NCBI GenBank assembly: GCA_031553225.1
Contig: JAVBLU010000059.1
Coordinates: forward strand, 1 to 23,530
DNA: 23,530 bases
DNA from: JAVBLU01 sp031553225
GTDB lineage: Bacteria > Bacillota > Clostridia > Christensenellales > UBA1750
Direction: 5' to 3'
Shown here: in pieces, positions 1 to 8,000 of the stretch
How the letters are laid out: each line of letters begins with the position of its first letter
Position numbering within the stretch: position 1 is the stretch's first letter
Position numbers and translations under genes: made by a program
Notes under the pieces: generated by a model
What the model saw: the letters and a program-made list of their open reading frames with translations, nothing else
Databases searched by the model: none
Told to the model about the DNA's origin: nothing

Positions 1-233
1 CCATGCGCCCCTTGGTCAGCGCTTTCGCTACCCCGGGCTACTGCACCGAGCTTCTGCATCTGTATCTGGCCACAGGCCTGACCAAGGGCCGGCCGCACCC
101 CGACGAGGACGAGTTCGTCGCCGTGGAGTGGCTTCCCCTGATCGAGCTGCGCGATATGGCCCGCCGCGGCGAGCTGCCCGACATGAAGACCGCTCTGGCC
201 GTCCTGCTCGCCTGCGACGCCTTGGGCGTGTAA
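1..233 (+). CDS. Nudix hydrolase, ADP-ribose pyrophosphatase-like (3' end only)
   Basis: Only the C-terminal 77 or so residues are present; the reading frame is open to the left edge (codons begin at base 3) and stops with TAA at 231-233. The visible part reads TPGYCTELLHLYLATGL, then PDEDEFVAVEWLPL, which is the characteristic C-terminal half of ADP-ribose pyrophosphatases (NudF/YqkG type): a post-Nudix-box segment supporting the dimer, with the acidic DEDEF element. The Nudix box itself (GX5EX7REUXEEXGU) lies outside the window, so catalysis cannot be judged. The family hydrolyses ADP-ribose to AMP and ribose 5-phosphate in the cytoplasm. A perfect hairpin about 175 bases downstream may end this transcript. 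Confidence 0.82.
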   Translation, partial: MRPLVSAFATPGYCTELLHLYLATGLTKGRPHPDEDEFVAVEWLPLIELRDMARRGELPDMKTALAVLLACDALGV

Positions 234-768
234 ACGGCAGGACGCAGGGCGCCGCCCTCCACGCCTCCGCCAAGGGGGCACGGCCCCCCGGACCCCGTCA
301 CGCGGGAAGATGGACGGTTTCCCGCAGGCGGAGACGGCTCCCCGCGCCAATGGACAGACGCGGCCAAGGCGTGGGCCGCCGGCGCGTCGCCCGCACGCAA
401 CATGCCAACCCGGCGGCCTTTGCCGCCGGGTTATTGCCGCGGCCGCCCCGAAAGGGGGCGGAAGGCGACCGCGCGGCCGCCTTCTAACATATCTGCCGGT
501 TTGCGGGCCCTGTGGCGGGGAACGCCAAGGGCGGGGCCCGCCAAAGGGCCGCGGGCCGGCTCCGCTGCGCGGGTTGCCTCTCCCGCCCGGCCTGCGTGCG
601 GACGCCCCGGCCCCACCATATTTTCACTGTAGAACCGCCGTACATGCCGCCGATTGTCCGCCATCTTTTCTGCGGCTTGCCGAGCGTTTTGCGAAAATCC
701 GCGGGACGACCGCGTCTTGCAGCTGCGCGAAGGGCGAAGCCTTTCGCCGCGCCTCCGCTCCGGCATGC
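234..768. other. GC-rich intergenic spacer without a credible gene
   Basis: About 535 bases between two convergent transcripts. All long open frames here are low-complexity Arg/Pro/Ala/Gly translations typical of GC-rich non-coding DNA; none has a Shine-Dalgarno site or a recognisable motif. The stretch holds the hairpin at 407-432, a smaller inverted repeat around 303-325 (GCGGGAA pairing with TTCCCGC) and one copy of a terminator-linked repeat at 731-772. No promoter that I would defend is visible. Confidence 0.5.
407..432 (+). terminator. Perfect 11-bp hairpin, possible terminator of the Nudix gene
   Basis: AACCCGGCGGC (407-417), loop CTTT, then GCCGCCGGGTT (422-432), followed by TTATTG. 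The stem is perfect and GC-rich, but the U-tract is short, so termination is plausible rather than certain. It is the first strong hairpin after the Nudix stop codon. Confidence 0.5.
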
Positions 769-772
769 AAAA
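731..772 (-). repeat. Terminator-linked repeat, copy 1
   Basis: Read on the plus strand, AGGGCGAAGC (731-740), GCCTCCGC (751-758) and CGGCATGCAAAA (761-772) occur in this order. The same three blocks in the same order occur at 15726-15762. In both places the last block abuts an intrinsic terminator, and its AAAA supplies the U-tract of a minus-strand terminator (rpsI here, sigH there). Copy 1 also contains a small inverted repeat, GGCGAA with TTCGCC. Confidence 0.5.
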
Positions 773-796
773 GCCCGCCGGCAAAAGCCGGCGGGC
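769..796 (-). terminator. Intrinsic terminator of the rplM-rpsI operon
   Basis: On the minus strand GCCCGCCGGC, loop TTTT, GCCGGCGGGC, then TTTTGC: a perfect 10-bp GC stem followed by a short U-tract. It starts 14 bases after the rpsI stop codon, the expected place for the operon terminator. Confidence 0.85.
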
Positions 797-810
797 AGAC
801 GGTGCCAAGG

Positions 811-1203
811 TTAGCGCTTGGAGAACTGAGGCGCGCGGCGGGCGCCCTTCAGGCCGTACTTCTTGCGCTCGACCATGCGGGGGTCGCGCGTGAGGAAGCC
901 GGCTTTTTTGAGGGGGCTGCGCAGCTGCTCGTCCACCTTGACGAGAGCGCGGCTGATGCCGTGGCGGATCGCGCCGGCCTGGCCGGTAAAGCCGCCCCCG
1001 TTCACATTGACAAGCACGTCGAAGCGCGCTTCGGTGGCGGTCAGCTTAAGCGGCTGGCGAACGGTCATCTTGAGCGTCTCCATGCCGAAATACTCGTCGA
1101 TATGGCGCTTGTTGATGATGACCTTGCCCTCGCCCGGAACCAGGCGAACACGGGCGATGGACGTCTTGCGGCGTCCGGTGCCGAAGTAGTTCGAGATGGC
1201 CAT
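811..1203 (-). CDS. rpsI: 30S ribosomal protein S9 (uS9)
   Basis: A 130-residue protein of normal length for bacterial uS9. Diagnostic segments are YFGTGRRKTSIARVRL at residues 6-21, the central NGGGFTGQAGAIRHGISRAL region, and the basic tail with DPRMVERKKYGLKGARR ending in QFSKR, whose terminal Lys-Arg reaches the P-site tRNA in the small subunit. The start ATG is preceded by AAGGAGTG, a strong ribosome binding site. It lies 20 bases downstream of rplM in the usual L13-S9 operon and is followed by an intrinsic terminator. Expression should depend on the rplM promoter, as no separate promoter fits in the 20-base gap. Confidence 0.98.
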   Translation of the reverse strand: MAISNYFGTGRRKTSIARVRLVPGEGKVIINKRHIDEYFGMETLKMTVRQPLKLTATEARFDVLVNVNGGGFTGQAGAIRHGISRALVKVDEQLRSPLKKAGFLTRDPRMVERKKYGLKGARRAPQFSKR

Positions 1204-1223
1204 GTTCTACACTCCTTCCGGGT

Positions 1224-1658
1224 TTAACCTTTAACGATAAGAGCTTCGGGTCTTTGGGCCTGCTGCTCGTGCTCGGGTCCGCGGTAAACGCGCAGCTTGG
1301 TGAGCATATTCTTGCCCAGGGGCGTGTGCGGAAGCATGCCGCGTACGGCCTCCTTCATGGCAAATTCCGGCTTGTTCTGCATCAGCTGGCGGTAGGGGGT
1401 CTGCTTCAGGCCGCCCACATAGCCGCTGTGATGGCAGTACAGCTTTTGGTCGAGCTTTCGGCCGGTCAAAACGGCCTTTTCGGCGTTGATGATGATGACA
1501 TGATCGCCCGTGTCCACGTGCGGCGTGAAGATGGGCTTGTTTTTGCCGCGCAGAATGGCTGCGGCGGCGCTGGCGACGCGGCCAAGCGCCATGCCGGACG
1601 CGTCGATGACATACCACTTGCGCTCTACCTGCGCAGGGTTCGCCATAAACGTTTTCAC
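1224..1658 (-). CDS. rplM: 50S ribosomal protein L13 (uL13)
   Basis: I place the start at a GTG (position 1658), giving 144 residues that begin MKTFMANPAQVERKWYVIDA, the usual N-terminus of Bacillota L13. The GTG has GGGAGGG eight bases upstream. A longer frame reaches back to 1745, but it would run through the structured leader and add 29 residues absent from the family. Family landmarks are HVDTGDHVIIINA, LTGRKL, HHSGYVGGLK, RGMLPHTPLG and RVYRGPEHEQQAQRPE. The protein is an early-assembling large-subunit protein. It is first gene of a two-gene operon with rpsI; the leader structure just upstream suggests autogenous control. Confidence 0.97.
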   Translation of the reverse strand: MKTFMANPAQVERKWYVIDASGMALGRVASAAAAILRGKNKPIFTPHVDTGDHVIIINAEKAVLTGRKLDQKLYCHHSGYVGGLKQTPYRQLMQNKPEFAMKEAVRGMLPHTPLGKNMLTKLRVYRGPEHEQQAQRPEALIVKG

Positions 1659-1680
1659 GTGTCGTTCCCTCCCAAGACTG

Positions 1681-1748
1681 TCCATAGGGGATGATCCATC
1701 GCGCCGCGTGCGCTGGTCGGGCACATCAGCGGCAAAACGACCCATGGA
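1681..1748 (-). ncRNA. Structured 5' leader of rplM, candidate L13 leader
   Basis: The transcript predicted from the promoter at 1782-1810 has a leader of about 115 bases. Within it TCCATGGG (plus coordinates 1741-1748) can pair with CCCTATGGA (1681-1689) with one bulge, closing a domain that ends some 14 bases before the ribosome binding site. A competing stem pairs GGTCG (1738-1742) with CGACC (1715-1719) and uses some of the same bases, so two exclusive folds are possible. Bacillota carry an autoregulatory L13 leader at this position (Rfam L13_leader). I see the pairing and position; membership in that Rfam family is inferred. Confidence 0.5.
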
Positions 1749-1781
1749 AATCCGGGGCAGGCTTCCAGAGGCGCAAAATGT

Positions 1782-1810
1782 ATTGTATCAGGTCGCTTTA
1801 CGGCTGTCAA
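1782..1810 (-). promoter_or_regulatory. Sigma-A promoter of rplM-rpsI
   Basis: On the minus strand TTGACA (1805-1810), a 17-base spacer, then TACAAT (1782-1787). This is a perfect -35 box and a five-of-six -10 box with ideal spacing, as expected for a strong ribosomal protein promoter. Transcription should start near 1775. Confidence 0.88.
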
Positions 1811-1827
1811 CCGTCATTTCTTATTGC

Positions 1828-1856
1828 TTTACAATAGCCGCGCTACGCGGTATCAT
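1828..1856 (+). promoter_or_regulatory. Sigma-A-type promoter of the UroD-family gene
   Basis: TTTACA (1828-1833), a 17-base spacer, TATCAT (1851-1856); each box matches consensus at five of six positions. It is divergent from the rplM promoter, with the -35 boxes 17 bases apart, and its start would be about 30 bases upstream of the GTG at 1895. Confidence 0.68.
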
Positions 1857-1894
1857 AGAAGGCAGCGCTTGGTAGATAAGGGGGGGACTTCACC

Positions 1895-2953
1895 GTGTCC
1901 AAAGAGCTGGGCTGGGCCGCCATGAACCTGGAAATGCCGCCGCGCGTTCCGCGCACGGAGTATTCCGTCACCGGGCACTACGCGCTCATCTCGCGCGTAA
2001 CGGGCATACCGGTAACGTTTGATTCCCCCGCAAACGTGCGCGAGCAGGCCGTGCGCGCGTTCTGCCGCGCGTGGGACTTCAGCTTTCAGTGGGCCACGCC
2101 CGTGTCCGGTTCCATCTTTGGCGACATGCGCACAAGCATGGGGCACGCCGTGTACGCCGACGGCGGCACGGACTGGAACGACAAGATTTCCTCGCCCTTC
2201 AAGGACCCCGAAGAGGTGCTCGCCTTCGACCCGGAATCCGCCCTTCCAAAGCCCGACAAAGCCGCCATCATCGATTTTTTGGAGAAGGATTATGCGCGCA
2301 GGGCCGCGGGCGACACGGACACCGTGCACATGACAGGCATCTACGTCACCTGTGTCTCCGCCATGATCGACCTGTTCGGCTGGGATCTGCTGCTGATGGC
2401 CGCCGGGCTTGACCCGAAAGGCTTTGGCGCGCTCATCGGCCGGTACGCCAAGTGGGTGCAGGTGTACTTCGACGCCATGGCCGCCTCCAACGTGCCGGTC
2501 ATCATGATTCACGACGACATCTGCTGGACGTCCGGAGCGGTCTTCAACCCGGAGTTTTACCGCACGTTCATCTTTCCGCACTACAAAAACTATATGCGGC
2601 CCTTGCGCGAGGCGGGCAAGAAGATCATGTACACCTCGGACGGCGACTACACCATGTTCCTGGACGATATCGCCGCGGCCGGCGCCGGCGGATTTGTGAT
2701 GGAGCCCATGACGGACATGGCATACTTTGCGAAAAAGTACGGCAAAACGCACGTGTTCATCGGCAACGCCGATACGCGCATCCTGCTGTACGGCTCTCGG
2801 GACGACATTGAGCGCGAGGTGCGCCGCTGCATGGACATCGGCAAGGGATGCCCGGGCTACTTTATGGCCGTCGGCAACCACATTCCCGCCAACACGCCGA
2901 TCGACGCCTGCCTTTGGTACAACGAATGCTACGAAAAGCTGGCCAAACGCTAA
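1895..2953 (+). CDS. UroD-family protein (uroporphyrinogen decarboxylase / corrinoid methyltransferase fold)
   Basis: A 352-residue soluble protein, a usual length for the UroD/MtaA/CmuA superfamily TIM barrel. Supporting segments are the strand-loop VIMIHDDICW (residues 202-211), FNPEFYRTFIFPHYK (217-231), the MYTSDGDY loop (245-252), FVMEPMTDM and the C-terminal GYFMAVGNHIPANTP. The start is GTG with a G-rich AAGGGGGGG about eight bases upstream. Canonical heme UroD is unlikely: no other heme genes are nearby and the N-terminal substrate-site pattern of true UroD is not visible. Zinc-dependent MtaA-type methyltransferases use an HxC ligand pair in the loop where this protein has YTSDGD, so that ligand pair is missing. 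No corrinoid protein or methylcobamide partner is adjacent. Substrate unknown. Confidence 0.85.
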   Translation: MSKELGWAAMNLEMPPRVPRTEYSVTGHYALISRVTGIPVTFDSPANVREQAVRAFCRAWDFSFQWATPVSGSIFGDMRTSMGHAVYADGGTDWNDKISSPFKDPEEVLAFDPESALPKPDKAAIIDFLEKDYARRAAGDTDTVHMTGIYVTCVSAMIDLFGWDLLLMAAGLDPKGFGALIGRYAKWVQVYFDAMAASNVPVIMIHDDICWTSGAVFNPEFYRTFIFPHYKNYMRPLREAGKKIMYTSDGDYTMFLDDIAAAGAGGFVMEPMTDMAYFAKKYGKTHVFIGNADTRILLYGSRDDIEREVRRCMDIGKGCPGYFMAVGNHIPANTPIDACLWYNECYEKLAKR

Positions 2954-3282
2954 GCGCGTAGCGCGCAAAAGCCACCCCCGGCCAAAGGCGGCGCGGCGCC
3001 CGTTCCTGCCCGGCGCGCGGGGCAAAGGGCGAAATGCCGCGCCGGGTTATTCGGGCAGCCGCCGGCGGCGCAGGAGCGCGGATCGCCGCCGCCCGCCGCC
3101 CGTTTCTTTGCGCCGGGCCGTTTACCCGCACGGGCTTGCCGCCCGCCGCGAAACGCCCTGCCGCGCCTGCGCTTCTGCGGCCGAAGCTGCCGGGCAAGGA
3201 CGGGCGATCTCTTTGACGACGGCTTTTCCGCAGCCGCCACAGTCCCGAAGGGACGCATCAACACTTACCTAGGGGGGTCCTT
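2954..3282. other. Spacer between the UroD-family gene and the hydrolase pair
   Basis: 329 bases of GC-rich DNA with no credible gene and no clear terminator. Near its end is a TTGACG (3213-3218) without a matching -10 box at normal spacing, a short inverted repeat GTCCC-gaa-GGGAC (3242-3254), and the G-rich ribosome binding site of the next gene (3271-3277). Confidence 0.45.
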
Positions 3283-4122
3283 GTGGCCATTCAACTCTAC
3301 GACAGGGAAAAGGCCAAGCCGATCTCGCTGCCCGGCGACGGACGGCACGGGGCATGCCTGGTCATTCACGGCTTTGCGGGCGTGCCCGGCCAAATGAAGC
3401 CGCTGTGCGACGCGCTGGCGGCGCGCGGCTTCGCGGTGGAGGCTCCGCTTCTGCCCGGCCACGGCGCCACCATGCAGGACATGGGCCGCGCCTCCACCAG
3501 GCAGTGGGTGCGCTGCGTGCGGGCGCTGGCCGGCGATCTGCGCGCCCGGTACGGGCGCGTGTACGTCACGGGCATATCCGCCGGGGGTATCCTCTCGCTG
3601 CTGCTCGCCCAGGAAGGGCGGGTGGACGCCATCGCCCCCATCGGCGCGCCGGTGTTTTTGTATACGCCGCTGCACCAGCTTTCACGGTTCGTGCGCTCAT
3701 TCTTCGTGCGCGCGCGCAGAAAGCAGCCCGATCCCGCGCCCTCCGCCGCAGACGGCGAGGAAGCGGCGCCCGTGCGGGGCATGAAATGGCTGTTTCAGGA
3801 GCTGTTTGTGATGCGCAGCGGCATGAAGAAGGCCCTGCGCGCGGTCAACTGCTACGGCATGACGCTGCGGTGCGCGCTGGGGCTGCACCGCGTCGCGTGT
3901 CCGGCGGTCATCATCCAGTCCGTGCGCGACGAGATGGCCCGGCCGTCCTCGGCCGGCATCATCTGCCGGCGCATCCGCTCTGCGGAGAAATCCGTGGTAT
4001 GGCTGCAGGGCTCCTCGCACATCCGCATGCTGTTCGGGCCGGAGCGAAACACGGTGTTCAGCGCCGTCGGCGACCTGTTTGAGCGGGCCGACGACGCGTA
4101 TCAGAGGGCGCGGGAGGGGTAG
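3283..4122 (+). CDS. Alpha/beta-hydrolase, carboxylesterase/monoacylglycerol-lipase type (paralogue 1)
   Basis: A 279-residue alpha/beta-hydrolase. The oxyanion-hole segment is VIHGFAGVPGQ, the nucleophile elbow is GISAGG with Ser99, the acid is Asp216 in VRDEMARP and the base is His246 in GSSHIRML, so the triad is complete. The pattern HGFxGxPxxM with LPGHG resembles Est30/YvaK-like carboxylesterases. No signal peptide or membrane helix is seen, so it is probably cytoplasmic. The GTG start is five bases after GGGGGG. A lysine/arginine-rich insert of about 30 residues (near 140-170, RARRKQPDPAPS) sits in the lid region and is missing from the next gene. Only two bases separate its stop codon from the start of its paralogue, so they are co-transcribed. 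The substrate is unknown. Confidence 0.87.
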   Translation: MAIQLYDREKAKPISLPGDGRHGACLVIHGFAGVPGQMKPLCDALAARGFAVEAPLLPGHGATMQDMGRASTRQWVRCVRALAGDLRARYGRVYVTGISAGGILSLLLAQEGRVDAIAPIGAPVFLYTPLHQLSRFVRSFFVRARRKQPDPAPSAADGEEAAPVRGMKWLFQELFVMRSGMKKALRAVNCYGMTLRCALGLHRVACPAVIIQSVRDEMARPSSAGIICRRIRSAEKSVVWLQGSSHIRMLFGPERNTVFSAVGDLFERADDAYQRAREG

Positions 4123-4124
4123 AC

Positions 4125-4895
4125 GTGTCCAAGGAAGCCTTTGGCGAGGAACGTTGTCAGGCGTTCTCTCTGCCCGGCGCGCGCGGGGGCGTGCTGCTTG
4201 TGCACGGCTTCACAGGCTCGCCCGGCCACATGCGGTATCTGGGCGAGCGGCTCAACGAGCGCGGGTTCGCCGCCAGGGGCATCCTGCTGCCCGGCCACTG
4301 CACCTCCCTTGCGGATTTTGAAAAGAGCGGCGGCGCGCGGCCTTGGATGCAGGCCGTAGCGAGCGCCGCGGAGGCGATGCGCAGGGAGCACCGCTTTTTG
4401 GCCGTCATCGGGCTGTCCATGGGCGGTACGCTGGCGCTGCTGGCCGCCGAGCGCGGCCTGTGCGACGCGGTCGTGCCCGTGTGCGCCGCCATTCGCGTGC
4501 ACCAGCGGTTCACGTCCCTGGCGGGCGTCGTATGGCCGGTCATGCGCTATACGCCCTTCAAGGAACCCCGCTTCCGCGAGGGGTTCCTCAACGAGGACGA
4601 CTACGGCTACAACCGCGCGCCCGTGCGCCGCGTGGCGGACCTGCGCCGCCTGATGCGCGCCGCGCGGCGCGGGCTCCCCCGCATCACCTGCCCGCTGCTC
4701 GCCGTGCAGTCCGTGTACGATGAAACCGTGCGGCCCGCGTCCGCGCAGATCATCTGCGAGGGCGTCTCCTCCGCGGACAAGGACATCCTGTGGCTGTCCG
4801 CCTCGCCGCACGTGGCCACCATCGGCCCGGAGCGCGCGGCGCTGTCGGACAGGGTGACCGCCTTTCTTACGCGCCTCGCGCCGCCGGCGGAATAA
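4125..4895 (+). CDS. Alpha/beta-hydrolase, carboxylesterase type (paralogue 2)
   Basis: A 256-residue protein clearly related to its upstream neighbour: VHGFTGSPGHM, LLPGHC, the elbow GLSMGG with Ser98, Asp199 in VYDETVRP and His229 in SPHVATIGPER. The triad is intact and the GxSxG motif is the canonical form. It starts at GTG, two bases after the preceding stop, with GGGAGGGG inside the end of that gene as ribosome binding site, which implies translational coupling. The family hydrolyses short- to medium-chain esters or monoacylglycerols. Tandem duplication with divergence of the elbow (SAGG versus SMGG) and lid suggests different substrates. Confidence 0.88.
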   Translation: MSKEAFGEERCQAFSLPGARGGVLLVHGFTGSPGHMRYLGERLNERGFAARGILLPGHCTSLADFEKSGGARPWMQAVASAAEAMRREHRFLAVIGLSMGGTLALLAAERGLCDAVVPVCAAIRVHQRFTSLAGVVWPVMRYTPFKEPRFREGFLNEDDYGYNRAPVRRVADLRRLMRAARRGLPRITCPLLAVQSVYDETVRPASAQIICEGVSSADKDILWLSASPHVATIGPERAALSDRVTAFLTRLAPPAE

Positions 4896-4931
4896 CCGGT
4901 TCCAGCGCCACATATGCATCATTTTCCATCA

Positions 4932-4960
4932 TTGCAGTTTCTTCTGTTTTGATGTATAAT
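4932..4960 (+). promoter_or_regulatory. Promoter of the GGDEF-EAL gene
   Basis: A perfect TATAAT (4955-4960) lies in a locally AT-rich stretch, with a weak TTGCAG (4932-4937) 17 bases upstream. The expected transcript start near 4967 is downstream of an in-frame TTG/ATG-like extension beginning at 4962, which supports the start codon at 5046. Confidence 0.62.
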
Positions 4961-5045
4961 TTTGCTGTCGCATTTTGCGATAATTAGTCAATGCATGACG
5001 CATCACCGTTCCTATCTGTACGGCGTTTTAGTGGAGGAAACAAAA

Positions 5046-8000
5046 ATGGGCCGCAAAACCGCGCGGTCAGGCGATTTTCTCGCCCTTGCGGCGCGAAACC
5101 TGAACGCGCTGTTGCCACCTGTGCTCCTGTTCGACGAAGCGACAGGGGCGCTTGTGTATGCCAATAAAGCGGCCCGCTCGCGTGTGGACCGGCGCATACG
5201 CCTGGGCGAGCTGTCCGCACCGCCGGGCGAACAGGCGCAGGCTTGCCAGCTGCGGCAGATGCCCTGCCACGCCTGCCGCGCGGCGGAGGGCCTCGCGGCC
5301 GTCCTGCTCGATCTGCCGTATCTGTCCGCGCCCTCCTGCCGGGTGCTCGTGCAAACCCTCGCATACGTGCTGGCGCACATCTGGCTGCCCGCCAGCCGGG
5401 GCGAAACGTGCGCCGTTCCGGCCGACGTGGTGCAAAAGCGCACGGCACTGCTCATCGAATGGATGTACACGGACGGCATGCCCGCGCTTATTTTGGGCGA
5501 GAACACCGACCAGCTGCACATGCCCGAGAAGGTGCCCGGGCAGGTATACCCCTGGCACGAGCTGGTGACGCCGCACTCCAGCGCGCGGCTGATGGCGCAC
5601 GTGCAGGAGCTTTTGGAGCGCCGGACCGACCGCCTGCAGATCGACTGCGTGATGCGCACCACGGACGGCCTGCGCAACCAATGGGCCGTCGGGTTTCCCG
5701 TGTTTGACGAGATGGGCGCGCCCTTCGGCCTGATCGGCTTTCAGTACGATCTCAACGAAGGCCCGGAAAAGGTGGAACAAAGCGCGGTGCTCGACCTGGC
5801 GCATCTGCGCACGCTGCAGCGCCTGTTTACGCAGGTAACGGGGCTGCGAAGCGAGGTGTACGACCACACCGGTCAGGTCATCCGGCCGGAGGAGGACGGG
5901 GACGAGCTGGGCGAGCTGCTGACGAGCACGCCCGGAGGCGTCGCCCTGGTGCGCGAGCTGTGCGGTGGCATTGTGCGCGCGGCGCAAAACGCGCCCGACG
6001 ACCGCTCGCAAAGCTATGGCTGGGTGCTTCTTACACCCTTGCGCGTCGAGGACGGCTTCGTCGGGGTGTGGGTCTCCTACGCGGGCACGAACGATCCGGA
6101 GGAGCTTGCCAAAATCCGGTTAAGCCTTGCGCAGTCCGGCGTGGACGAGGAGGCGTTCTTCCGCCTGTACCGCCAGCTGCCCGTGTTGTCCGTGCGTGAA
6201 GCGCAGCGGGCCATGCAGCTTCAGGAGGGTTTTGCGCGCCTGACGTGCCTGCACGGCCAACAAGGCCTGTACCGCGCGCGGGAAACGGCCCTGGCCCGGC
6301 AGAGCAGCGATATGCTGCGCATGAACTACGAAGACCAGGTCTTTACCAACCACGTGCTTGATCTGTTCTTCACCTCGGCGGACATCCGGCGCGCCACGCA
6401 GGAAATTCTGCTGCTGGCGGTGCGCTATCTTGGCGTGGAACGCGCCTACGTCGCGGAGTACCTGTCGGACGGGGCGCTGATGATCACCTACGAGGCGCAC
6501 ATAAGCGGCGCGCCCTTGCCCGTGCCCTTCGCCGTGGACGAGGCGGCGCTCAAAGCGCGCGCGCTGTTCCAGGCGCCCCTGCAGGTGGACGAGCGCGTGC
6601 ACGGCATTATCGGCCTGGAAGACAGCCGGTCCCAGCGCCAAAGCGTGCCCCGCGAGCAGGCGCTTGTGCGCAACGTGGCGCGGGTGATGTCGGGCGTCTT
6701 GCAGCGCACCGTCGCGCAGGACGAGCTGCGCCGCTCGCTCTCCATGTTCCGCGTGGTGACCGACAACCTGGACAGCCTGCTGTTCGTGCGCGACCCGCAC
6801 ACGGACGAGCTGCTCTTCTACAACCAGCGCATGAGCGACGAACTGCAGGGCAGCCCGCCCACGGCCAAAGCCTGTCTGATGGCCATCGGCGGCCCGCAGG
6901 CCGAAGAGGCGATGCTCCTGTCGGGCGCGTGGGAGGTGCACAACCCGCAAAGCGGGCGATGGTTCACGCTGTCGGCAAGCGCGCTGCGGTGGGTGGACGG
7001 CCGCGACGCCCGGCTGTACCGCGCCGCGGACATCACCGAGAAAAAGATGCAGCAGGTGCGCCTGGATGAGCTGGTGTACCAGGACGTGATGCTCTCCATT
7101 CCCAACCGCGCCAGCTGCGAGCGCCGTCTGGCGACCGCCATGGGCGACGCGGTGGAGCGGCAGGGCTTTGGCGCGCTGCTGTTCGTCGACCTGGACGATT
7201 TTAAAAACATCAACGACGCATACGGCCACAACTACGGCGATCTGATGCTCAAAGAGGTGGTCGGCTACCTCACTTCCCTTGCGCCGCTGCACGGGAACCT
7301 GTACCGTTTCGGCGGCGACGAGTTCGTCATCGTGCTGGAGAACACCGCGGCGGACGTGGCGGAGGAGATCGGCCGGGCGATCGTGCACCGCTTCCAGCAG
7401 CCCTGGAAGCTGCAGGACCGGGAGCATTTCTGCACGGTATCCATCAGCCTGGCCGAGTTCCCCAGGGACGGCGACACGGTGCGCGACATTCTGCGCGCGG
7501 TGAACGTTGCCATGTTCCGCGCCAAATCGGACGGCAAGAACACGTTGGCCGTGTACGCGCATCAGCAGGGCGACGAGGTGGCGCGGCGTGTGGAGCTGGA
7601 GCGGCGGATGCGCTCGGCCATCCAGGACGATTTCCGGCCTTTCCACCTATGCTATATGCCGCTTGTGGACCTTTCCACGGGCAAATGGAAGGGCGCCGAG
7701 GCGCTCATCCGCTGGCGCGACCCGGATCTTGGGCTGATCATGCCCGCCGACTTTGTGCCCCTGGCGGAATACCTGGGGCTGATACGCCCGATCGGCGCCT
7801 TTGTGCTGCGCACGGCGTGCGCGCAGGGCCGCGCCTGGCAGATGGCCGGGTGGAAGGATTTCTACGTGTCGGTGAACCTGTCCCCGCGGCAAATCCGCGA
7901 CGACGATCTGGTCGCGCTGGTCAAAAACGTGCTTCAGGAAACCTCCTTCCCCGCGCACTCGCTCATTCTGGAGGTGACCGAAAGCCTGGCCATCAGCGAC

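Noticed and set aside
234..1227. Plus-strand open frames in the spacer after the Nudix gene, up to about 300 codons
   Set aside because: They run antisense through rpsI and otherwise have random GC-rich composition with no start signal.
1659..1745. N-terminal extension of rplM by 29 codons to 1745
   Set aside because: It would translate the structured leader, lacks a ribosome binding site and exceeds the family length; the GTG at 1658 has GGGAGGG at ideal spacing.
3242..3254. Small inverted repeat GTCCC-gaa-GGGAC before the first esterase, considered as an operator or riboswitch part
   Set aside because: Five base pairs only, no larger conserved structure around it and no recognisable riboswitch core.
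4962..5045. 28-codon N-terminal extension of the GGDEF-EAL protein
   Set aside because: It begins before the transcript start predicted from TATAAT (4955-4960), and the ATG at 5046 has GGAGG at eight bases.
6120..7646. 508-codon minus-strand open frame opposite the GGDEF-EAL gene
   Set aside because: Same antisense effect; the plus strand carries intact GGDEF and GAF domains through this segment.
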